Shown: piece after piece, positions 47,438 through 59,400 of the stretch | How the letters are laid out: each line of letters starts with the position of its first letter | Numbering within the stretch: position 1 is the stretch's first letter | Assembly: GCA_014801785.1 (NCBI GenBank) | Contig: JAAVDN010000002.1 | Coordinates: 62,001-126,000 of the forward strand | Length of the DNA stretch: 64,000 nt | DNA from: Bacteroides sp. | GTDB lineage: Bacteria > Bacteroidota > Bacteroidia > Bacteroidales > Muribaculaceae | Reading direction: 5' to 3' | Made by a program: the position numbers and the translations under genes | The notes under the pieces: model-generated | Database searches by the model: none | Seen by the model: only the letters and a program-made list of their open reading frames with translations | Told to the model about the DNA's origin: nothing

Positions 47438-50400
47438 ATGGCAGATTCCGGCAAGCTGATATTTCCGGTTAAGTTTGATCTTGACAGAGCAGTTACAGAA
47501 GCGATGGGTGATTCTGACAGAATCCTCCAACGTCTACAAACGGCTGTAAACAATAAACCAATTGTTCTCAGTTTTGATTCTTCCCGTATATACGACATCA
47601 GACAGAGTCCCGCTATAAAACAGCTCCAACAGAACGGTATTGAAGTCACTGTTCATGAGAAGGGAAGCCTGTCGGCTATGCGCGTCGAAATGACAAATCT
47701 TGCATCAGCATGGAGCGAACTTTCCGAAAAACAGAGAATTTTCGATCAAGAGAGTGGAAAATACACCCAGAAGGCTTTAGAAATTCTTAATAGATACTCG
47801 GAACTTACAGCCGCTACTGAATCTTACGCGAAGAGTCTCTCAGCTATTGTCCGCGAGAGCAGACAGCTTGAGAAAGCAGAGCAGAAACGGGCTGAGAAAG
47901 AGGCGGCCCATCGTGCTGCCATGAGCAATTCCCAGAACTCCATCAAAGATGCTACATACGCTCTCAGGTATTATAAAAAGATGCTTGAGGAGACAAATAT
48001 GTATAATCCGGATGGTTCAATCGCAAAAAAATGGAACAATATTGCCAATATTATTCAGCATCTGACGACCCGACTGGAGGATATGAAGGCAAAAGTCGCC
48101 GAGTCTACGGTATCTCTTAATAAACTGCGCGAAGAAGAGGAGAAAGCCAATGCCAAATTGCGGTCCGATGAGCTTAAATCCCGTCAACAAAGACAGACGG
48201 AAGCCTTGCGTCCTATAGAACAGGAACGCGCCGCCCGTCAGAAGCTCATAGAACAGAAAAAGCAGGAGATGGGGATTCTCGCCGGCGAAGAGAAAACTAT
48301 CGAGCAGGTAAACAGAAAACTACAGCTCCGTCAGAGAATGCTTGAACGGGCTGACCCGAACAGTTCGATATTCAAGCGTAACGCCGATGAGATTATACGC
48401 CTCAACGCTATTCTCGACAAGTATAAAGAAAAAATACAGGCGGCTCTAAGCGCCAAGACTGGTATAGCTTCAATGCCCGAGAGGTCTATCACTCAGGTTA
48501 TGGCCAAGATCGAGGCATACAGAAACGTTATGCAAAATGCCGACTTCGGCTCGAAAGCATTCACAATCGCTATGACTAACGCTGGGATGCTTACAACCAA
48601 GTTGGAGCGAATGAACAAAGAGGTTGCCCGCCATGAGACCTGGAGAGTTTTCAAAGAGGCTATGAATAGCGCAGCCAATACGCTTGAGAGTCTGAATGCT
48701 CGACTAAGCGCCTGGCAGAACAGAATGCAGTCTCAGGAAATAGGCTCCCGGGGCTGGCAATATTCAGCTCTCCAGATTTCTCGGCTAAGTCAGGAATTAC
48801 AGCGGGCTACACAATACGCACAGGATTTTCAACAGAAAGCTTTTCAGGGTCTGCGTGCCACAAATACCAATCTTCAAGTTTCCGAACTCCAGAAGCAACG
48901 CGCCGAGCTGGAGCGGCTCAACATAGCCTATAATGAACTGAATACAAATAAAAAGGCGTTTGATGCAAATGGCAACCTAACTTCTGACGCTGTCAGGATT
49001 CTTCAGCAACGTGCGGCTATTCTGACTCAGATTACAGGAATCACTCGCGATGCGGATTCTGCACAGGAGGCTTACAACAAGAAACTGGCTGACGAGGAGG
49101 CAAAACTTAACAGATTAATTGAATCTGAGGCTAAACGCAGGAAGCATCTCCAGGAGTCACTGAGAATCATGCAGGCCAACGAACGCAGAATTGAGGGTAT
49201 TAATCAGAAACTCCAGCGCTACCAGCAGTTGATTGCTAAACAGCTCGTCGGGTCTGCGGGGTGGAATGAATCCGCACTCGCCATCAGACGTCTGTCAGAA
49301 GAACTAACACGCGCCAATCAGCACATGGCGGATTTCCAGCAGAAAGCCTTCAAGGGACTTTCATCAGGTTTCACCGCCAATAAAGTCGAAGAGCTTCAGA
49401 GACTGCGAGTAGAGCTCGAAGGGATCGACATGCAATTCAACAGTCTTTATCAGAACGGCCGAGCTACTAATCCGGACGGCTCTTGGAATGACCGCACCCG
49501 GGCTCTTCTTAACGACCGCCTCAAAAAAGAGCAGGAGATTGCAAAAATTCTTACCACCGCATCTGAGGAAGCTCTTAAACTGTCGCAAAAATCTACCGAA
49601 GAGGCTGAGAAAAGGCGTAAAATCATCCAAGAGACGCAACGCAAGCAAAAAGAACATGACGCGGCAAAAGGGGAACGTCGCGCGCTTGCGATTGCAGAAC
49701 AGAGGCGTAAGGCCGCCGGACAACTGACCAAAGAGCAGGAAAAGCGTCAGAGAATGCTGAATGCTGAGAACAATACGATAACTAATATTCAACAGAAGCT
49801 ATCCTACCTCAATCAGAAATTACAGGGTCAGCAGATCGGTTCCAATGGGTTTCTTAAGACTGCCGAACAGATTCGCGAACTAAATAAATTGCTTGAGGAA
49901 GCTCAGAAAAAAATCAATCTCATAACCTCAGGCAAGACTTCATCAGCCATCGGCAACAAAGAGATTGCATTCAACAAGGTCTCCACTGCCGTCCGCACTC
50001 AGACAACCTATGTCGAACGTTTGATAAAACGTCTGGCGCTTTATGCCTCTATCGGAGCTTTGGGTAGCATGGCGCAGAAAATTAGAGAGACTACAGCACA
50101 ATTCGAGCTTCAGCGAATCTCCCTGGGGGCGATCATACAGGACCAGAACCGTGCCAATATGCTATTCTCTGAAATTAAGCAGTTCGCACTCCAGTCTCCT
50201 GTCAGCGTATTGGATCTTACCAAATACACAAAACAGGTAGCGGCTTACAGAATCGAAACTGAGAAGCTTTTCGACACGACAAAGCGCCTCGCCGACGTAG
50301 CTGTGGGTCTCGGGGTAGACATGGGAAGAATCGTCTTGGCCTATGGCCAGGTCCGCGCAGCCTCGTACCTGCGCGCCGCCGAGATCAGACAGTTCACCGA

Positions 50401-53400
50401 AGCGGGAATACCTATGCTTGAGCTACTTAGTGAGAAATTGACCAAGATGAACGGCGAGCTTGTTACAACCGAACAGGTCATGGATATTGTCTCCAAGCGA
50501 GGTATAGATTTCAAAATGGTCGAAGAGGTATTCAACGACATGACCAGCGCCGGAGGACTATTCTACAATATGCAGGAAAAACAGGGTAACACTCTATATG
50601 GTCTTTGGGCGAAGTTGGGAGACGCCGCTCAGATCATGTATGACGAAATCGGCAATAGCGGAGTAGTCAATTCGGCTATGAAAGGATTTATTACCCTCTC
50701 GTCAGATCTTATGCGTAACTGGCATTCAGCATCTATAGCTATCGGAGTTATGACCGCTTCCATGGGTATTCTGATGCTTAAGCAGCGGATGGTTACTATT
50801 GGAATGAAACAACGGGAGATGGCAGAAAAGCGTGTGCAGTCAGCTATTGAGATGAGACAAAGAGCCGAAGGTCAGCTTGCAAGAGCTACTGTTGCGGGTA
50901 ACGTAGCAGAACAGAAGCGTATAAACAAGATTCTCACAAGATGCAAGGCTGAAGAAAAAGCGGCTATTACAGCACAGGAGAACATCGCCAAGCAGTCCAC
51001 TCTCAACACTGGCGGACGCGCCATGATGTCATCATTGCTCTCATCAGTAGGCTGGGGTATGGCTCTGGCCGCTGTCGGCACGTTCGTATATAAAATCGGA
51101 GAAGCTATTGAAACCGCCCATCGTCTGAAAAACAAACTAAAAGAGACCTTTGAGGAGACAAGCATCCTTCAGGCTCAGAGTGTGCGCAATTTCGAGACAC
51201 TTGTGCAAAAAGCCCTTTCAGCTGCTGACGGAAGCAAAACTCAGAAAGATGCTCTTGATGAGCTTAACCGAACCTACAAAAATATGCTTCCGGAAGAAGC
51301 TCTTAAGATTGAGAATCTGAGGACAATGGGACAGCGATACGATGAACTGACACAGGCTGTCCGCAGATATATTGCTGTCGAACAGGAGAAGAAGGCGCTC
51401 AATACTATCAACGAGGAAGAGGGCGCAACTCAAGTCAAGATGCAGAAGAGATTGCGCGAGGTAATGATAGATAAAAAACTCGGAACTGTCGCCTTGAGCG
51501 AGGAAGAGGTTCAGAGATTCTTCATGGCCTTTCGGGAGGAAGCTCTTGATACATCCAAGGATATAAAACAACAGTTTGTCGCAGCATTTCAGAAAGCCGG
51601 ACTTGATGGGGCCGAGAAGATGTGGGATGCAGTCAAAAGTCTTCCGAGCGATGCGCTTTACTGGAACCCTTTTGCCAAATTAGCAGGTAACAGCCAGGAT
51701 ATGCTTTACTATGCAGAACACTGGGGTGCTATCGGTCAGCTAAGCTCCTCGATCGCCAGACAGACAAGAGAAATCGAAGCCCAGCAGAAAGCGTATAAAT
51801 CCATGACCGGTGATTTCGGAGTCTACACCCAAGAATTGGTTAAATATCATGAGTGGGTAGAGAATAATCTGAACTCGGGCGAGACTTTCCTCCAGAATCA
51901 GGAGAATGTCAACAACCAGGTGCGCGCTATGGCGTCTCAGATTTATAAAGCCTTGAAAGGCGCAAAAATCGCATGGGAAAACAATTGGGCGGATATTATC
52001 GAATCGGTTGACCCTAACCAGCTTAATAAAGTCTCTTATCTGAATTTCCAGAGTATCATAGAAGCTATTGACCCCAATAAGCATCCGGAACTGTATAAAT
52101 ATATCAGCGAGTACCGTAGACTCTACAACGAGCTGATTCCGCAGGATCCGACTGTCCAGCAGATACGCGCAAAACTATTCTCTCTTGCAGAATCAACAGG
52201 CGCAGGTATGGACAAGATGCGGGCATATCTATGGGATGGCTCCGGCTCAGTAGATGATTATATCAAGAAGCTCAACGATCAGATAGACAACTATGAGAAG
52301 AGTATCAAGAAAATGACTGCCACGGTAGCGAACCAGGGAATCCTGGGCACTATCACCAATTTCTTCTTCGGCGATAAAATCAAGGAAAGCAAGAAGATTC
52401 TTGAAGCCCTCCGACAAGAGTTGGAGTTTGCAAAGAAATATACCATTGAGAAGAGCAAGAACAAATCCGGCGGAAAGCAGGATTCGCGTCTTCAGTCTTT
52501 ACAGGAAATCAATCAGACTCTGGAGAAGATAAACAAAGAGTATGACGATCTCAGAAAGAAAGAGGGCAACATCAAGGCTCTTCAGGATATAAAAACCCAA
52601 TTCAAGAACACTCTTGACTACACCAATAAAATCGGAGCTAAGTTCGGTCTGAAGTTTGACTATCCCATCAGCTTTGAGTCTCTTCAGGAATATCGCCGCC
52701 GAATACTCAAAGTCATGAAGGGCTTGAAGAATCTCAAAGGCGGAGAGAAAGCAATCCTGGAATTTGAAACCGTAATTGGGAAAGCAGATTCAGATAAACT
52801 TCAACATGAAATAGAAGAACAACTGAAAATTATCGCCGACAGGATATCACGAACCAAGACGGCCAAGGATTTCTATGCCAAGGTGCTATCCATGACTGGC
52901 AACTATCAACTTGCCGACGCTATGACGGAGAATCTTTTCGATGAGACAGGTTACAATCTTGAAAAGCAACTGGCCGACCAAGTACGATCTTATTTCTCCA
53001 ACAGTGGTCTTGATGTGAAGATACCGCTCAATGTTATCTGGAGCGATGATTCCATCAATTATAAAAATCTCGAAAGCTTTATCGAGAAATATAAAGACTG
53101 GCTGGGACAGGATGTATATGACAAGCTTATCAAAATTGCCCGCGACGGTCAGAACGGCCTGGCGAAAACATACGAGGGGTATCTGCAAGATTTGAAAGCT
53201 GCTCAGGATTATTCTGCCAAACGTATCGAACTGGCACGAACCACAGCCAATAAGATTCGAGAGATTGAACTTCAGATGCGTTCCGGGCAAATCGGAACTT
53301 ACGAGGGTAAATCCCTAATCAGACAGTTCCTTGACAAAGAGAGCCAGGAGGGCGCCAAGCTTGAACTTGAGGCTTTTAAAGAATCCCCGTTGTATGTTCA

Positions 53401-55327
53401 GATGTTCCAGAATCTTGAAGAGGCTTCCTCAACTACTCTCAAGATGATGAAAGCTCGACTTAACTCCCTTTCTGGATTATGGAACTCCATGCTCAGCCCG
53501 ACACAGCTCAAGGAACTTCAGTCCAGAATCAACGAGATTGACGAACAGTTACGGAAACGCAACCCGTTCAGCGTCCTGCGGCAATCATATCTCGAATATC
53601 GAAATGCCGTAAAGGACTTGACGTTGACAGGGTCAGCCAAACAGGTTCAGAAAGCGAGCGAGGAGTTTTATAATGCCGGCGGCACCTACGGAGCTGATTC
53701 ACAACAAACCCGACTCGCCGAAAGGGAATTGAATATCCGCAGGAAAATTCATGAACTCGCAAAAAATCTTGTAGAGACAGACGGCAAGCGACTTAAAGGA
53801 GCCAAGGCAATAGAGGCAATGCAACGCAAGAGTAACGACAATCTTCAGATTGCCCGAGGTCTTCTTCAGGTTGCGCTTGAAGATGAACAGGACGCTATCA
53901 ACAAGGCTGTCTCAGACAACCGTGACCCTGAAAAAGACCCGGCTGTCATCGCCGCCCACAAACGTGTGGAAGCAGCCCAACAGGAAGTTGTAATCGCCCA
54001 ACAGGTCGCTGATGTTGTGCAGACAAGTGCTCAGAAAGCCAAGAATCTGAGAGAAAATCTTCTCGGAGCCGCAGATATGGCCTTGCAATATCTGACTATG
54101 ACCTCTGACATCGCCCGAGCTGTCGCTTCAACAATGGAAGCACTCGGCGCCGATGAGTTCGATGTCGCCTATTTTAATGATATTGCTGATAGTATTTCAG
54201 ATATTACCGCCGGAATACAGGGGATTATCAGTGCCGCGACAAGTCTTAATATCGCAGGTATTATCTCAAACTCTGTCGGGGTTATTCCCAATATGATTAA
54301 AGGCTTTACCGGTCTTTTCTCCGCAGGGAAAGTCCGAAAAGCCAATAAAGAAATCGCCCGGCAAGAGAAACTTCTCGAACAGCTTGAATATACTTATTCG
54401 AGACTGACTGTCGCGATGGATAAATCCTTTGGCTCGGATTATGTCTCGAATTACAACCAGCAGCTCAGACTGATGCAGGCTGAGGCCGAAGCCTACAGAA
54501 AACAGGCCGAAGCCGAAAGCAGTAAGGGCAAGAAGGCTGATAAGGATAAAGTGACTGAGTATGAGAACAAGTGGCGCGAAACACTTGATAAGATCTCTGA
54601 TATGCAGGGAGAACTGGCATCCAAGATGCTCGGATCGGATATTATCAGTATGGCGCGCGATTTCGCTTCCGCATGGCTCGAAGCTTATAAGTCCTTCAGT
54701 AAGACATCTGATAAGATGAGCGAGAAGTTTCGCGATATGATTGAGAATATGGTGGTCGAAGGTGTGCTGGCGCGTGTCATGCAACAAGCTCTGACTCCGA
54801 TGTTCGATATGATTGACAATATGAGTGACAGAGATTTCTATTCTGTTGACTTCTGGAAAAAGGTAGCCGAACAAGCGAAAACTGGATCAGAGGCCGCCAA
54901 TTACGGAGCGACAACCGTCATGAAGTATCTTGAACAGGCCGGAATTAACATCCGGGAGTTAGGCGGAGACCTTACGGGTATCCAGCGTGAATATGCGACA
55001 GCCTCTGAAGAGAGCATAAATGGTCTCGCCGCGGCAACCAATACCAATAACTATTACGTCTCTCAAATTCTTCAGGAACTTCAGTACGTTAGGAAAACTC
55101 TCGAAACAGGACGTGTCTCAAATGGAGGAATAACTGTCACCTATCCCTCTGAACTGATGGAAATAGAACGTCAGGGTTTGCAACATCTACAGATGATTGA
55201 GAGAAACACCGCCGAAACCGTCATCGAGTGTCGTAATTTAACTATCGCCTGCAACGATATGCGCTTGCTGTTGAAACAAGTGATAGACAGAACTGGAAAG
55301 AGCGCCCGTATGCGAGTAGCGATGTAA
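47438..55327 (+). CDS. Tail tape measure protein, 2629 aa
   Basis: Very long coiled-coil protein with internal repeats and a central tape-measure-type region (VLDLTKYTKQVAAYRIETEKLFDTTKRLADVAVGLGVDMGRIVLAYGQVRAASYLRAAEIRQFTEAGIPMLELL). Confidence 0.95.
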   Translation: MADSGKLIFPVKFDLDRAVTEAMGDSDRILQRLQTAVNNKPIVLSFDSSRIYDIRQSPAIKQLQQNGIEVTVHEKGSLSAMRVEMTNLASAWSELSEKQRIFDQESGKYTQKALEILNRYSELTAATESYAKSLSAIVRESRQLEKAEQKRAEKEAAHRAAMSNSQNSIKDATYALRYYKKMLEETNMYNPDGSIAKKWNNIANIIQHLTTRLEDMKAKVAESTVSLNKLREEEEKANAKLRSDELKSRQQRQTEALRPIEQERAARQKLIEQKKQEMGILAGEEKTIEQVNRKLQLRQRMLERADPNSSIFKRNADEIIRLNAILDKYKEKIQAALSAKTGIASMPERSITQVMAKIEAYRNVMQNADFGSKAFTIAMTNAGMLTTKLERMNKEVARHETWRVFKEAMNSAANTLESLNARLSAWQNRMQSQEIGSRGWQYSALQISRLSQELQRATQYAQDFQQKAFQGLRATNTNLQVSELQKQRAELERLNIAYNELNTNKKAFDANGNLTSDAVRILQQRAAILTQITGITRDADSAQEAYNKKLADEEAKLNRLIESEAKRRKHLQESLRIMQANERRIEGINQKLQRYQQLIAKQLVGSAGWNESALAIRRLSEELTRANQHMADFQQKAFKGLSSGFTANKVEELQRLRVELEGIDMQFNSLYQNGRATNPDGSWNDRTRALLNDRLKKEQEIAKILTTASEEALKLSQKSTEEAEKRRKIIQETQRKQKEHDAAKGERRALAIAEQRRKAAGQLTKEQEKRQRMLNAENNTITNIQQKLSYLNQKLQGQQIGSNGFLKTAEQIRELNKLLEEAQKKINLITSGKTSSAIGNKEIAFNKVSTAVRTQTTYVERLIKRLALYASIGALGSMAQKIRETTAQFELQRISLGAIIQDQNRANMLFSEIKQFALQSPVSVLDLTKYTKQVAAYRIETEKLFDTTKRLADVAVGLGVDMGRIVLAYGQVRAASYLRAAEIRQFTEAGIPMLELLSEKLTKMNGELVTTEQVMDIVSKRGIDFKMVEEVFNDMTSAGGLFYNMQEKQGNTLYGLWAKLGDAAQIMYDEIGNSGVVNSAMKGFITLSSDLMRNWHSASIAIGVMTASMGILMLKQRMVTIGMKQREMAEKRVQSAIEMRQRAEGQLARATVAGNVAEQKRINKILTRCKAEEKAAITAQENIAKQSTLNTGGRAMMSSLLSSVGWGMALAAVGTFVYKIGEAIETAHRLKNKLKETFEETSILQAQSVRNFETLVQKALSAADGSKTQKDALDELNRTYKNMLPEEALKIENLRTMGQRYDELTQAVRRYIAVEQEKKALNTINEEEGATQVKMQKRLREVMIDKKLGTVALSEEEVQRFFMAFREEALDTSKDIKQQFVAAFQKAGLDGAEKMWDAVKSLPSDALYWNPFAKLAGNSQDMLYYAEHWGAIGQLSSSIARQTREIEAQQKAYKSMTGDFGVYTQELVKYHEWVENNLNSGETFLQNQENVNNQVRAMASQIYKALKGAKIAWENNWADIIESVDPNQLNKVSYLNFQSIIEAIDPNKHPELYKYISEYRRLYNELIPQDPTVQQIRAKLFSLAESTGAGMDKMRAYLWDGSGSVDDYIKKLNDQIDNYEKSIKKMTATVANQGILGTITNFFFGDKIKESKKILEALRQELEFAKKYTIEKSKNKSGGKQDSRLQSLQEINQTLEKINKEYDDLRKKEGNIKALQDIKTQFKNTLDYTNKIGAKFGLKFDYPISFESLQEYRRRILKVMKGLKNLKGGEKAILEFETVIGKADSDKLQHEIEEQLKIIADRISRTKTAKDFYAKVLSMTGNYQLADAMTENLFDETGYNLEKQLADQVRSYFSNSGLDVKIPLNVIWSDDSINYKNLESFIEKYKDWLGQDVYDKLIKIARDGQNGLAKTYEGYLQDLKAAQDYSAKRIELARTTANKIREIELQMRSGQIGTYEGKSLIRQFLDKESQEGAKLELEAFKESPLYVQMFQNLEEASSTTLKMMKARLNSLSGLWNSMLSPTQLKELQSRINEIDEQLRKRNPFSVLRQSYLEYRNAVKDLTLTGSAKQVQKASEEFYNAGGTYGADSQQTRLAERELNIRRKIHELAKNLVETDGKRLKGAKAIEAMQRKSNDNLQIARGLLQVALEDEQDAINKAVSDNRDPEKDPAVIAAHKRVEAAQQEVVIAQQVADVVQTSAQKAKNLRENLLGAADMALQYLTMTSDIARAVASTMEALGADEFDVAYFNDIADSISDITAGIQGIISAATSLNIAGIISNSVGVIPNMIKGFTGLFSAGKVRKANKEIARQEKLLEQLEYTYSRLTVAMDKSFGSDYVSNYNQQLRLMQAEAEAYRKQAEAESSKGKKADKDKVTEYENKWRETLDKISDMQGELASKMLGSDIISMARDFASAWLEAYKSFSKTSDKMSEKFRDMIENMVVEGVLARVMQQALTPMFDMIDNMSDRDFYSVDFWKKVAEQAKTGSEAANYGATTVMKYLEQAGINIRELGGDLTGIQREYATASEESINGLAAATNTNNYYVSQILQELQYVRKTLETGRVSNGGITVTYPSELMEIERQGLQHLQMIERNTAETVIECRNLTIACNDMRLLLKQVIDRTGKSARMRVAM

Positions 55328-55373
55328 TATAGCATTCGCTTTTTCAGCTAACTTTTGGAATATGTTTTATCAG

Positions 55374-55423
55374 TTTGCTCTTTAGATTATCTTTGTAATA
55401 TCTTTGTTTACATACCTGTAAAC
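55374..55423 (+). promoter_or_regulatory. Internal tail-module promoter overlapped by palindrome GTTTACA-TACC-TGTAAAC
   Basis: TTTG 55374-55377, TATCTTTG 55399-55406 (another at 55388-55395), palindrome 55406-55423. Confidence 0.55.
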
Positions 55424-55436
55424 ATACTACCGGGAT

Positions 55437-55970
55437 ATGAAAGAAGAGGAACTGATAAAACTTTTGCAGAAGATTACACGCCACGCAGGTATTTGCCGTG
55501 ACGGTTTTTCGCGTATGCTAACTATGAATCTTGACTCTTTGGTTGAGTATTATGCAACTCAGCCGGATTGGTGTCTTGAACGTAATATTCCGACTCTCGA
55601 TATTCTCAGCAAATATTTCTCCGACCGTCAGTCGCAAGGAGTTTATATAGACTGTCATTTCAACGGAGAGACTCTCATTGACCGTCAATTCTACATATTG
55701 CACCATTGCACGGGGAAAATAAATACAGGACTCAATGTCAATAAAGGTATAATCCCAATGATATATCTTGCCAATGACTGCGATATAACAATTGAATCTA
55801 TTGATACAGGTTTCCGTCATACTCCCTGGATTATTCCGGTCTATAGTTTCGGGAATAATAAAATACACAACTCCGGAGATGCTATTCTCCTCGACATAAA
55901 ATACGAGGCTGTAATTGATTCTCCGCATAATACAGAAGAATCTCATGATGACTTGCAGACTACAGATTGA
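55437..55970 (+). CDS. Hypothetical tail-module protein
   Basis: 177-aa ORF following promoter/operator. Confidence 0.65.
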   Translation: MKEEELIKLLQKITRHAGICRDGFSRMLTMNLDSLVEYYATQPDWCLERNIPTLDILSKYFSDRQSQGVYIDCHFNGETLIDRQFYILHHCTGKINTGLNVNKGIIPMIYLANDCDITIESIDTGFRHTPWIIPVYSFGNNKIHNSGDAILLDIKYEAVIDSPHNTEESHDDLQTTD

Positions 55971-56439
55971 CGATGGAGCCATCGAGGACTCTTTTGAGAA
56001 ATGGGGATTTATCTTTATCGATTCCGACAGGCGGACCGCTCCTCCTGAAAGAGCACTTGAAAAAATTTCTTTCACAGGTGAGCCAGGTGAAGATACAGAT
56101 CTGCGGACAACAGACGACGCTTTCGATTATGAGCTTAAGTTTGCTATTGATACTCCAAATACTGATTTTGAAAACGCCAATACGAAGATTACAGCCTTCA
56201 ACAAAGCTATTCGACTGATAAATCCGGGAAATCCGGTGAAGATATGCAGACGTCTTACAGTCTATAATGACTTTATGAGAGTCAAGATTGTAGGGATTCC
56301 TGCAATAATAGACCTCCCTGAAAATTTCTACCGTAAACAGAACGGTGAAGAGATGGATTGTGTGGAATTTACACTCAAAGTCAGGGTAAATAATCCAGCA
56401 CTCTGCGATTTCTCACTTGTAGCTCCTCCGGAGAACTGA
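55945..56439 (+). CDS. Hypothetical tail protein (distal-tail-like by position)
   Basis: Overlaps upstream ORF; precedes large baseplate protein; ATG at 55945. Confidence 0.5.
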   Translation: MMTCRLQIDDGAIEDSFEKWGFIFIDSDRRTAPPERALEKISFTGEPGEDTDLRTTDDAFDYELKFAIDTPNTDFENANTKITAFNKAIRLINPGNPVKICRRLTVYNDFMRVKIVGIPAIIDLPENFYRKQNGEEMDCVEFTLKVRVNNPALCDFSLVAPPEN

Positions 56440-56458
56440 ACTGATATTAACCATCGCC

Positions 56459-59400
56459 ATGATACCGGATATTACCGAACTTAGACTGCCGCCATACATG
56501 ACCATATGTCAGGCGACCTGTTCTTTCGTCGATATGGGTGATTCAACCATATCGACACAGTTCCGTATGCCCAATAATATAGAGGTTGATTTCAGCTATG
56601 ACTGGATTTTAAGGTTCCGTGGCGTAAATTTTATCATGCCTTTGCATGAGTCCCGTGGATTACAGACAAACACAAGTCTTCAAACCGAGACTGAACTCAC
56701 ATTCACGCATTGGGCTCAATATCAGCTTTCCCGTTGGTTTTTCTTTACAGTTCAGCCTGTTGAGAGCGGAACCGCTATCCCGGATAAATATATCGCAAGC
56801 GTTAATCTTAATCTCGGGGATTTCTGTAATCTATTCAAACAGGTTCTTGAATACTATTACGGCGACCAAATCACACTCGTCCTCAATCCTGAATGGAAAT
56901 ATGACCATGAGCCTACAGCGATAGAAATCGATCATTCTTATTGCTGGGATATACTTCTGAAGCTCTATGAACTCTTCAAGGTTCGATGGAGCATAGAGCC
57001 TGTTGACACGGATACAGATAAATATGTTATCCGTGTCGGATATTATACAGAACCTGTAGACCATATTTTCCGTCTTAGCCAGGAGGGGGGACTCGTATCT
57101 TTTGAAAAACAGATTTCTGATGAGAATATCCGCAATATTATCCTGGGGCGTGGAACAGACAAGAATCTCCCTATAAGATATTTCAAGGATCTTGACCCTG
57201 AAAACGATTCTTTTCCTGCCGACCCCGACTGGATACCCGAACTTCGAGACATATATTTCAGTGGCCTCCGTGGAGCTACATTCAGATCTTATATTCAGGG
57301 ATGGAATCATCGACATTACCAGCGGACATCTGTAACCCGTGCTGAAGAAGCTTACGCTCCGTGGGCTTGGATGCGGGGATTTACCGATGATAAGTTTAAT
57401 CCTGTTGAATTTGTAGCCGATGGATTTTCTACCCAAAAGGGGGGATATGAAATCCTTCCGGATTCATCCATTGCGCGCTACGGAGAACTGATGGACGGAC
57501 TGAGTGATGATGAAGACCACTACCCTACTATCCAGAATATCCGTAGCGGAGACCATCTTAACTTCTTTAAACAGGATTTTGGTCGTGTTGACGAGGTAGT
57601 ATTTGTCTCGGACGTGACAGATGATAACAAGCAAGAGACCTCTAATGACGCCATTGCACAAACCATTTCCTATCAGACCGGGCAGATCTCTATCAATTCC
57701 GGCCAACGGGTAGCGCTTGAACTTTCCGCCCAATCGTTTCAATCCGGCATAATCAGCATCCCCGCAGATAAATATGGCGATATTGATCCGGGAACTGTGT
57801 CTCTTTACTCTTCTTCCGGCAATATAAGCGACGTGGTAATAGAGAGCGTAAATGTTGTCGTTAAATCTCGTTCTACGCAAAACACCTTCCCGGCAACCGG
57901 AATCCCAGAAGGAGAGTATCAAGTCAATATCGTTGTCAACCTTCACAATACAGGTACTGAAACATTGCATATAACCGCTATCTGCAATAATATCGTTCTC
58001 ATTACAGCCACCCCGGACGAATCAGCAGATACGTTTTATGTACTTGTTAAAAACCTGTGGGGGACTTCACGCAACGCTGACGAAACAGATACTCAATATG
58101 CTCAAAGAGTTTGGCTACCTATTTTGGGAAACGCCAACGGGGATGAGGCGAAGATTATATTCAGCGATGGTGCGCTTGCATTGAGCAAAGACTACGAGTT
58201 TCGCATAATCGGTACACCCGAACATGTTGAGCAGACCTGCGAATGGGAGACCATGTCGGATGGAAAGCCCGTGCTACATAGTTATACCAGTCATTGGAGA
58301 ATCTGCCTTCAGCGTTGCGATGCGGACTTAGACACCCTCGGAGAGATGATTCCCAACAGTCGGCGCTACGCGTCACCAGGTGACCATTTCTTCTTTACAG
58401 GTATCGAACTTCCTCATCCTTATGTAATATGGGCCGAAGAAGATCTTGACAACTGTAAGAAATTGATTCTCGAACAGAAAAAGGATGCACAACCGACATA
58501 CCTTGCTTCGTTCAGCAAGGTTCGCGTCGGCTCGTTGCATCCTGACGACAAATTGCTTTTGTTAGATGCGCTTAAACCCGGGAACAGTCTTATATTGGAG
58601 AACGAGCAACTTATCGGGGGGAGTCATCAGGAAATAGTGCATATTCAGAATGTGACTTTTACATATTCTGAAGTATCAGCTGATAATCCTGTGTTTGTAC
58701 CCGACATTGATGTCACACTGGGTACAGACTATGATGTCTCCGCAAACCCGGTCTCCACATTGCAAGGAGAAGTCTCGGCTTTACAGCGACAAGTCGGAAG
58801 CTTAAGTAATCTTTCACAGGCCGTTCGGCAGACGGGAGATAAGATTTATCTAAGCAAGACCCGTGCTGACCGCACTCCCTATCCTCTTAACATAGGCGGT
58901 AGACTAACGGCGGAAAACGGCGTTCAGTTCGGACAATCATTTGCCTCCGGGCTGACCGGCTTCGGAGGCCGCATAGACTCCGAAGGTAACGGTGAGCTGG
59001 AATCTCTTTTTCTGAGACGCTGGCTTGAGGTTCCCGAACTTCGATACAATCGGGTTTCGCTTGGAAGCTCAGTAGTCTGGCATACTCCCGGAGGTGGTAT
59101 AGTTCTTGATGCCCAGACAAGTCTGAATACGGGAATCGTCAAGCTGAAACTCGAAGAAGGAGAACTGCCCCGTGTGGCGCCTGGAGATATATGTCTCGGT
59201 ATTTTTCACAATAGACACGCAGACCTCAATTCATCTGTTGATTCCGATGACGGCAAAGGGAATTTTCGTTTCAGCGGATTCTCGACGATTTATTTCCGTA
59301 TTGATAGTGTTGATGGCGACTCTTTCTCATATACACTACGACCCGGATATAACGTCCATCCGCAAGAGGGTATGCACTTCGCCTGCTACGGCTCTTTCTC

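Noticed and set aside
47438-55327. Several minus-strand ORFs inside the tape measure gene (e.g. 52886-53290, 54266-54874)
   Set aside because: Antisense to a single continuous 2629-aa ORF; no motifs, no start context.
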